From Gnetum montanum (taxonomy: Eukaryota; Streptophyta; Gnetopsida; Gnetales; Gnetaceae): 28,079 nt of DNA. The stretch covers positions 569,288 to 597,366 of the forward strand of contig MNCI01011158.1 of NCBI GenBank assembly GCA_015680685.1, written 5' to 3'. Below, piece after piece: positions 20,927-28,079 of the stretch. Within the stretch, counting starts at the first letter, position 1. Each line of letters opens with the position of its first letter. The notes beneath the pieces were generated by a model that saw nothing but the letters and a program-made list of their open reading frames with translations, did not search any database and was not told the DNA's origin. The position numbers were made by a program, and so were the translations under genes.

Positions 20927-21468
20927 CGAACTTCTTGGATAAACCTTGTAGTGCATGGAATAGGCTAAATAGGATTTTATTTCCTGTTATTTATTGTTTA
21001 TCATTTAAATGCTTTATTAGTAATTAATTCTCTCTCAACCCTTCTCTCCTAGTTAAGTGCCTCAGTACGACCGCTTTGAGCACGTGCGTTACGCTTGGTG
21101 ATCGTAGGAATGACTAGCGTTTGGTAACCAAGGTTGCATTGGTTTAGGGTGTGAACAGTAAGTGGGAACAAATGCTGACACTAGGTTAATTCAGACTTAG
21201 TTAGTTAGTTAAAGTTAGTAATTAGTCTCTTCACCCTTCACCTTATTAGCATAGGGGATAAAACCGAAAAGACATAAAAATCATATACCTTAGACTTACT
21301 TAACCATACAACCGTGACAACTACAAGTAAGTCTAGGAAGACAATGAATAATTAACCTTAAGTGTTCCATAAGGCATGTAGGCACTTAGTCTGCGGAGTT
21401 TGACTAGATCGTGCGTGCTCCGCTCATATTCGTATGGTTGAGTGTAGGGGTACCTTGCCACTCATCAT

Positions 21469-21486
21469 TGGCGCCGTTGCCGGGGA
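21469..21486 (+). other. Primer-binding site, tRNA-Asp
   Basis: TGGCGCCGTTGCCGGGGA lies one base after the LTR. It is the complement of the 3' end of plant tRNA-Asp including CCA. Plant Ty3/gypsy elements, including Athila/Tat-type ones, often use this primer. Confidence 0.9.
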
Positions 21487-21577
21487 CTAAGTGTTTGTGC
21501 GCTAAGTGGAACATAGGAAATCACTCACATCATTGGGAGCTTAAAACCCTAGGGTTAATTAAACAAAAAATTATATA

Positions 21578-24453
21578 ATGGTGGTATACACTCATCCCGA
21601 TGAGTATATACCTAATTTTACTTTTATCCTCCATCAGGATGAACAGATGCGCTGGAGAGACTTGCAAGGTAACATAGTGTTACCTCCAGATCGTGCAGTC
21701 CCCAACATGCTCCTTCATGCTTTGGCACAGATAGGCATGACATAGCTCTATGCTAAATACGTTATAGGCAATTTTGACAAAAGGGATTATCATCCCACAG
21801 AAGCACAACGTTTAAGGGACTCTAGGTAGGAGAGCCACCATACATTGTTGAAGGGAAAAGGGGTCTCACACATCCTAAGCGAAATTGGAGATGGTGAACC
21901 ACTTATAATGTATTCTCCATCAAATGATGTTCCCCCTCCTAACAATAGTCAGGAGGTGGGGTATCAGAACCTCTGCTCCACGATACACAACCCTGGTTTT
22001 GATCCCTGTGAACTCCAACTATTCACTAAGGGAACAACAACACATGACAAGGACAGACACTCAGATCGTCATCACGATCGGGGCCGAGGCCATAGAAGAG
22101 AAGGTAGGAAACATCGTCATGGTGATGGTTCTCCTTCTTCTTCCCCTTCATCTCATCGTTCACCCTCTCCTTCCACATCAGGGTGTAGTCATAAAGAGCA
22201 TAACGGTGAGGATAGAGGTAGGCAAAATGAGAGACCTCAATGAGAGAGTTGAGAGAGAGGAAAAGGACATGGTAGAAGGGAAAGTAGAAAACAACGTAGA
22301 CATTATAGATGCCATGAAAGAGATGATCATGACAAACCCCTACTTGCCACCTGAAGTATGCTAAATATAATGGAGGCAGTAAGAATACCAACAAGACAGC
22401 AAAAAGATAGTTGGATCAAGCTCTTAGACATGAATAACATCCCACACTTCAAAGGGGGATACAACGTGGATCCGCAAAATCATTTATAGGCATTTCATGA
22501 TGCCTGTGCTTGCAAAACATAGAAAATGATTGGTAGAAATTGAAGTTGTTTCTTAGGACACTCATAAAAGAAGCAGAGAGTTGGTATTGGTCCTTAGAAC
22601 CGGAAACCATTAGGAGGTGGAGTACAATGTTAGAACTCTTCAACGATAAATATCAAACGTACTCTAGACTGTCTAACTTGCGTAAGAAGATTCAAGGATG
22701 GAAGCAAGGTACTCATGAACCCTTGGATGCTACCATGGGCCGCTACTACGCATTGCTACATCATTGCCCGGGTTATGGTTACGCATAGCGGGATCAACTC
22801 CACCACATCGTAGATGGGCTAAGGTACGAAACTAGGAGAACCCTTGGGACTTATGCCCAATGGAGATTATTAGAACTTAGATCCCATGAGATTCATCGAT
22901 TGTTGGAACAAGTAGCCAAAGAAGAAAGGGAGCTACAAAAAAGAGAAAGCGCGGAAGAATATAACCGTGATCCTTCCCTCCGAAAGAAGGGAGTGAGATT
23001 TTGCGATGAAGAGGATGAGTCACCACTTGAAGAGTTGGTGAATAGGAAAATCTTTCTGCTTCAAAAATTAATAACGGAAGTGGTGGCTAAGGTAGATTAG
23101 ATACAGGACTCCTTGGATAGTAGACTTGAACTTGTACTGAAAATCGTAGAGGAGTCTAAGGAGGAACAAAGTAGTGACAAGGACAAGAAAAAGCAGAGAG
23201 ATTTAGGCCCTGCACATGACAAGGATAAGGGGAAAATAACTATCTTCGATGAGGTGGTGGATTCGGACACAGACAATGATGGTGGATGTGAGATCTGCCA
23301 ATATGATCATCCTAAGGGATGTTGTCCAATCATCTCACATCTACAAGAGTCTGGGGTGTATGCACTCAACTTGAGACTTAAGAAACGACAGGTACCCCGT
23401 CAGTTACCTTATCCCCAAGGTAACCCAAGATAGTTCTACCAACCATTGATGTACTATCCAAGTGGAACTCCACCACAACCCATTGGACAACATCAGCAAT
23501 GGCAATACCCGCAGTCATGGGGGATGCCACCGCCGAAACAGTAGTACCCTTACTGACAACCAGACCCATATGGATACTACGTGTAGCAGCCAATTTCTCC
23601 AAGTGACTCTATGGGTCATACAACTCCCCAACATCACTACCAAGTTTGGGAGTACTTTAGAAGGACTCCTTCTCCTCTGAGAGACGCTCCAGATCCATAC
23701 CATCCTTCTAATCCATCTGCCTCTCTTTCGCTGGTAGTTCCCATACCACCCGCTCCAACAATGCAAGGGGAACTCCCCACTCAACTGCAGCAACGTAACG
23801 CTACAAGAGTTGTGAACCTTCAACTCACTGCTGGTTCTGACAACCACAAAAAGAGAAGATCTTTCTTAAAAACCAAAAGCCTAGACAAGCTCTCACAACC
23901 ACAAGCGGTTGAGTCTAGGTACGCTCCTCCAACACATAAGGCTTCAGAGCACCCTTCAGTCCAACAACAGAGCTTAACACATACGGTTATGTTAATACAT
24001 ACTGTAACCGACTGGATCAAGGTAGGCCACCTTCCCAGGAAACTATTTGACCTTGGAAGTCCCTTAATCTACCTCCAAGTCACCGGGAATGAACCACATA
24101 AGGCTCTTCTTGACTCAGGTTCCGGAGTCAACCTAATATCACGAGAAATGTATCAAGCCTGGAACTTGCCCCAACTCAAGAAGAGCAACATTCAACTAGA
24201 GTTGGCTGACCTGTCCATCACCATTCCCTTAGGATTGGTGGAGGACATCGTTACCACTATGTGTGGTTGGTCATACCTAGCTGATTTCCTAGTGATAGAA
24301 GTTCACAACAACGAAGGGGACTTCCCAATTATAATGGGAAGGGTATGGCTAAGCACAATAGACGCATGCCTAGGGATCCGTGATCTTTCCCTAGAAATAT
24401 GTAAGGTAAATATTTATGGAAAGATCGAGAAGAAGAAAGTTCCCCGGCAATGA
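21578..24453 (+). pseudogene. Ty3/gypsy gag-protease, copy III (youngest, still broken)
   Basis: ATG 21578 opens a frame that runs to about 22515, then one lost base shifts it, and the second frame continues to TGA 24451-24453. Domains in order: an N-terminal segment with QMRWRDLQGNIVLPP; an R/H/D then S/P-rich tract (22046-22340); a Retrotrans_gag-type domain (about 22430-22870, with LIKEAESWYWSL and LELFNDKYQTYSRL); a charged coil; a CX2CX3HX4C knuckle (23287-23325), the Athila/Tat spacing; a P/Q-rich linker; and an aspartic protease with Asp-Ser-Gly at 24112-24120 and PIIMGR near 24327. The protease part is open from 23611. Thirteen premature stops (nine TAG, four TGA, no TAA) break the rest. 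No reverse transcriptase, RNase H or integrase follows. The last residues overlap the inverted primer-binding site. Confidence 0.88.
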
Positions 24454-24458
24454 CGCCA
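24441..24458 (-). other. Inverted primer-binding site
   Basis: TCCCCGGCAATGACGCCA is the reverse complement of the site at 21469-21486 with two C-to-T/G-to-A changes. Homology to the left end stops exactly here: beyond it, the sequence is protease coding sequence and not the leader that follows 21486. Confidence 0.85.
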
Positions 24459-24459
24459 A

Positions 24460-25302
24460 TGATGAGTGGCGAGGTACCCCTACACTCAACCATACGAATA
24501 CAAGCGTAGCATGCATGATCCGGTTGAACTCCGGAGACTAAGTGCCTACACGCCTCATGGAACACTTAAGGTTAATTATTCGTTGTCTTCCTAGACTTAC
24601 TTGTATTTGTCACGGTGTATGATTAAGTAAGTCTGAGGCATATGATTTTTATGTCTTTTCTGTTTTATCTCCTATGCTAACAAGGTGAAGGATGAAGAGA
24701 CTAATTACTAACTTTAACTAAATAACTAAGTATGAATTAACCTAGTGTTAGCATCCGTTTCCACTTATCGTTCACACCCTGAACCAATGCAACCTTGGTT
24801 ACCAAATGCTAGTCGTTGCTGGGATCACCAAGCGTAACGCACGTGCTCGAAGCAGTCGTACTGAGACACTTAACTAGGAGAGAAGGGTTGAAAGAGAATT
24901 AATTACTAATAAAGCATTTAAATGATAAAAAATAAATAATAGTAAATAAAATCCTATTTAGCCTATTCCATGCACTACAAGGTTTATCTAAGAAGTTCTT
25001 CTTTATTGCCATACACAAACATGTGTTCAAGTATAATATTTGCTCGAATAAAGATCCATTCACTTTGGAGTTCCTACTGCAGGTACATGGAAAATATTCT
25101 ATCTGCAGAGAGTTAAAACTACTAGAGTTTCGCTAAGGGTCTAGATCTAGATGAGAAAACAATGGAGAGCTGCCTCTTATTTATAGACTTGGTGGTGCAC
25201 CGCGATATTGTGTACGCAATATCGCGGGGGATGACGCGATATCGCAACAGATGCGATATCATGTACACGATATCGTGGCCCATGCGATATCACATCCCAT
25301 CA
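24460..25302 (-). mobile_element. Inverted LTR copy
   Basis: This is an 843-bp LTR in reverse orientation, with ends TGATGAGTGG at 24460 and TCCCATCA at 25302. All landmarks of the LTR at 20675 recur on the - strand: the poly(A) hairpin (25000-25054), the TATA box (25178-25185) and GATATC units (25202-25293). The extra 50 bp come mainly from three additional GATATC units. Confidence 0.9.
25202..25293. repeat. Six palindromic GCGATATCGC-type units in U3 of the inverted LTR
   Basis: Units occur about every 14-19 bp (near 25202, 25216, 25235, 25253, 25267 and 25284), several of them perfect or near-perfect 10-bp palindromes. Confidence 0.8.
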
Positions 25303-25865
25303 TACCCCCATGACTGAATAAAAACTCATCCTCGAGTTCCTTACAAAATATTGGGATGGTATGAGATTATTTACTCAAATGGAACTAATGGGATGACATG
25401 TGAACGGATCATCATTAGAAGACAAGACAAAACTGGTGTTCATGACAACAAGAGTGAACACCTTATACATTTGACATCAGCTCTCATTTGGCAGCTGAGA
25501 AAGAGAGAGAGAAAGAAGTTTTGCTACTGCCAACGCCAAGATTATGCCTTTCGTTGTCCATCCATAAGTGTGCCATCGATCTTGCTCCTTGCATAGCTGC
25601 TTTAGCACCACTCCTTTCCAGGTGTTCCCTCCAGATCCAATTCATTGTTGTCTGATTGCCATCTGCACACATAACACAGTATTTATATTAGCAAGGGTAA
25701 ATGAATCACAATGTAGTTGATACCTTGCTTCAGTGAAAGGTCCATTGGCTGAGTTGTGGTATGGCCCCAAACAAAAACGTGTTAAACAAAAATTTAAAAA
25801 GAACTAAGGGCCCCCAAATGATTAGCATAGGTGGCCGTATCCCCCATGACTAAATGGAAAGGGAG
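25303..25865 (-). repeat. LTR-flanking sequence F, left arm of an inverted repeat
   Basis: On the - strand this sequence leads straight into the LTR start. It is repeated in the opposite orientation at about 27150-27733. Matching landmarks run from the LTR edge (CAGTCATGGGG) through GTTCCATTTGAGT, GAGCAAGATCGATGG, GGAGGGAACACCT and AAGGTATCAACTACATTGTG to a second TTAGTCATGGGGG near 25840. F may be the 3' internal end of the element, where a polypurine tract would sit, or host DNA duplicated with the LTR. Confidence 0.8.
25484..25663 (-). pseudogene. Conserved 59-codon reading frame in F, left copy
   Basis: On the - strand the frame runs from DGNQTTMNWIWREHLE through SGAKAAMQGARSM to SSKTSFSLSFSAAK and TGA. 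Upstream TTATGTGTGCAG resembles a splice acceptor, so it may be a last exon. The second copy (27373-27552) keeps the same frame and stop with one premature TAG. The protein is not recognised. It may belong to the element or be captured host sequence. Confidence 0.4.
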
Positions 25866-27149
25866 AGATCTAAAATAATGAATGCCTATTTGAATTTCTT
25901 AGAAGTGCCCAACTTCTCCCCATTGATGTTCTTAGACTAAGGGGTGGAAGTCGGTGACGCTCATATTCCAATGTATCTATGCCCTCATTGTTGGCATGAG
26001 TTGTTTCCCTAGTTCATTCCATGCATGTTGGTTTGCTCTTTCGACTAGCTATCAACCACGGGGTGTCCACTTGTTGTGTGGTTGCTACATACAACCATCT
26101 TTGTCTCATAGTTTCTAGGGCACACCTGTTGCATGTAGGAGATGCGGAGCATTCCTCCATGCCATCACCCGATGAGTCACTGTATGTGATGCATAGAACT
26201 TTCTTTTTAAGGACTCTAATGAATCGGTGACTGGGCATTTCTCAAACTAAGGAAGGACTCAAGGATTGAAAAGGGTGTGACTTCAAGGGAACTTGATGCT
26301 TTTGTGTTGGCCGTTCTCTTGGGTGTTTGGATGTGTCCTTCTTGAGTTTTCTTACCATTTTGACGTTACTCAATTATCAAGAAGCTGAGCAAATAAAAAT
26401 AACAAGTCTTTGCATGGTGTGGTTCTCATGTATAAACACAAAAAACAAAAAAAAAAAAGAGAGAAAGTAAGAATTCAAAGCACATCCCTTAGACAAAATA
26501 ATCATTTGGGCTATAAGCACTGGTTATGGAACTTAAATAAAAATGTTCTCTCTAACTAAGGCCCTTCTCGCTTTCCATTCTCTCCTCCTTTGTTTTGTCG
26601 AAATGGTGGTGGCTCTTGGGTGAAGGCATTCTTGTTACTTCAAGGGGATGGATTGACCGAATGCATTAATGCGAAGTCACTGGAGGTGGTTTGTATGAGG
26701 CCGGACTTGGAATGGGATCTACTAAGTCACATTAATCACTAACTACACAAGGGGCTGTACACCACCTTGTTCTTGGGATTCCATTCTATTCTCTTCTCTC
26801 CATCCTTCTCTCCATTATTCACCTCATTGCTGATTGTATCATTAGTGTATGTTTTGGTTAACGCATTGTTTTCTTTTTGGTAAATTCTTGTGGTTAATAT
26901 TTTAACTCTTGTTCCAAATACCATTCCCAGAGCCTACAGACTCTTTGAATGTGGGTTTGTCAGGGCATTAAGGACATGAGCCTACTTTGGGGAGGATCCA
27001 TTGGCATTCCTATTTGGTGCACTAGTTAAATTATTTTCCCTAACATTTTTGCAATCTATATTATTTTGTTCATTTCCATCTTGACATCCATTTCATCGAA
27101 GTCATAGTTGTCTCTTTTTCTCCATCTTTCTTGTTCTTTCTTCTTTTTC
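25866..27149. other. Unique spacer between the two F arms
   Basis: About 1.3 kb with no convincing coding sequence. Short overlapping frames on both strands at 26014-26238 are not convincing. Left and right halves are not visibly complementary, so this is the loop of the inverted repeat. It could be internal transposon sequence. Confidence 0.5.
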
Positions 27150-27733
27150 CATTCTATCACTACCAGAGGTTCGCTATTAGTCATGGGGGTACGAGGCCGA
27201 ATTTTTTCGATTTTCTCCTAACCCCTACACCTTCGGTAGTTGCCACTATTATATCTCTAGATTTGTATCAACCATATTACAACTTAGCCAATGGATCTTT
27301 CATCGAAGCAAGGTATCAACTACATTGTGATTCATTTACCCTTGCTAATATAAAGACTGTATTGTGTGTGTAGATGGTGATCATACAACAACAAATTGGA
27401 TCTAGAGGGAACACCTAGAATGGAGCGGTGCTAAAGCAACTATGCAAGGAGCAAGATCGATGGGGCGCTTACGGATGTACAATGAAAGGCGTAATCTTGG
27501 CGTTGGCAGCAGCAAAACTTCTTTCCCTCTCTCTTTCTCAGCTGCCAAATGAGACCTGATGTCAATGTAATAAGGTGGTCACTCTTATTGTCATGAACAC
27601 CAATTTTTTCTTGCCTTGTAATGATGATCCATTCAAATGTCATCCCATTAGTTCCATTTGAGTCAATAATCCCATACCGTCCCAATATTTTGTGAGGAAC
27701 TCGAGGATGAGTTTTTATTCAGTCATGGGGATA
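27150..27733 (+). repeat. LTR-flanking sequence F, right arm of the inverted repeat
   Basis: This is the reverse-complement partner of 25303-25865. It ends TTATTCAGTCATGGGGATA directly before the LTR start at 27734. Near 27178 lies TTAGTCATGGGGGTAC, similar to the LTR-adjacent motif, followed by divergent sequence. An indel of about 20 bp near 27150-27175 separates the outermost matching bases from the rest. Confidence 0.8.
27373..27552 (+). pseudogene. Conserved 59-codon reading frame in F, right copy
   Basis: The frame runs from DGDHTTTNWI through GAKATMQGARSM to SSKTSFPLSFSAAK, ending at TGA 27550-27552. It has one premature TAG where the left copy has Trp. Preceding GTGTGTAG is the mutated counterpart of the acceptor-like GTGTGCAG of the left copy. 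Confidence 0.4.
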
Positions 27734-28079
27734 TGATGGGACGCGATATCGCGGTGCGCCACCAAGTCTATAAATAAGAGGTGGCTCTCCCTTGTTTTCT
27801 CATCTAGATCTAGACCCTTAGTGAAACTTTGACAATTTTACCTCTCTAGAGATAGAATATTTTCCATGTATCCGCGGTAGGAACTCCAAAGTGAATGGAT
27901 CTTTATTCGAGCAAATATTGTACTTGAACACATGTTTGTATACGGCAATAAAGACAAAATTTTTGGATAAACCTTGCAGTGCATGGAATAGGCTAAATAG
28001 GATTTTATTTACTATTATTTATTGTTTATCATTTAAATGCTTTATTAGTAATTAATTCTCTCTCAACCCTTCTCTCCTA
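27734..28079 (+). mobile_element. 5' part of a third LTR, cut by the window edge
   Basis: TGATGGGACGCGATATCGC begins an LTR in + orientation with one GATATC unit (27743-27752), TATAAATA at 27769-27776 and the poly(A) hairpin at 27900-27954. The last visible bases match LTR position 21050 of the copy at 20675. It continues beyond the window. Confidence 0.9.

Larger units (their letters stand above)
20675..21467 (+). mobile_element. 5' LTR of gag-pro copy III
   Basis: A 793-bp LTR with TG...CA ends (TGATGGGA to CACTCATCA), immediately followed by a primer-binding site. Three GCGATATYGC-type units (20685-20724) precede TATAAATA at 20741-20748, and AATAAA lies at 20919-20924. That layout implies a very short U3 (about 95 bp), an R region of about 165 bp and a U5 of about 530 bp; the exact ends are inferred from TATA and poly(A) positions. 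The inverted LTR at 24460-25302 is above 90 percent identical by eye. Confidence 0.9.

Noticed and set aside
21924-22394. + and - strand frames overlapping the start of gag
   Set aside because: The frame collinear with copies I and II is the one from ATG 21578; the others are shadows in the repetitive R/H/S-rich tract.
1-28079. CRISPR array, bacterial operons, rRNA, or reverse transcriptase/integrase domains
   Set aside because: No regularly spaced identical repeats, no prokaryotic gene organisation, no rRNA-like sequence and no pol-type motifs were seen on either strand.

Overview
The window looks like nuclear DNA of a seed plant. It holds two recognisable plant genes (the last two exons of a CGL160/AtpI-like chloroplast ATP-synthase assembly factor, and an intact single-exon SAUR gene) inside a large mass of decayed retroelements, with a retrotransposon primer site matching plant tRNA-Asp. 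Sparse genes, a 3-kb intron, transposon debris beside exons and old LTR elements would fit a large genome such as a conifer; that last step is inference.

1-2810: the last 75 bp of an LTR of the family found again at 20.7-28 kb, then two copies of an unrecognised glutamine/glutamate-rich coiled-coil gene facing each other tail to tail (+ strand about 785-1567, - strand about 2533-1843). The - copy runs into a tail and A-run like those of the tRNA-type SINE at 8.1-8.3 kb, and is followed by a two-unit tandem repeat.

2810-8300: exons of the CGL160-like gene at 3783-3851 and 6912-7050, in phase across a 3060-bp intron that carries an 89-bp tandem repeat and a possible LINE ORF1 scrap. The gene ends at 7050; a SINE lies 1 kb downstream.

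8300-11700: the SAUR gene on the - strand, a TATA-like box, and further upstream an imperfect tandem repeat with a TGTCTC auxin-response core in each unit. 10377-11780 is AT-rich with nothing recognisable.

11780-28079: three + strand gag-protease pseudogenes of one Ty3/gypsy family (Athila/Tat-like zinc knuckle, tRNA-Asp primer site), in growing states of preservation, with starts about 4.9 kb apart. None has reverse transcriptase, RNase H or integrase here, so the family looks non-autonomous. The youngest copy (LTR 20675-21467, gag-pro 21578-24453) ends abruptly in an inverted LTR whose inverted homology stops at the end of the 18-nt primer-binding site. That inverted LTR in turn forms a second inverted pair with an LTR running off the right edge, both preceded by the same flank of about 560 bp.

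The main points for follow-up are this double inverted-LTR structure (a candidate natural hairpin-RNA locus), the variable number of GCGATATCGC-type units upstream of the LTR TATA box, a stem around the LTR poly(A) signal kept in diverged copies, a short reading frame kept in both flank copies, and nonsense mutations that are almost all TAG/TGA and never TAA in two of the pseudogenes.
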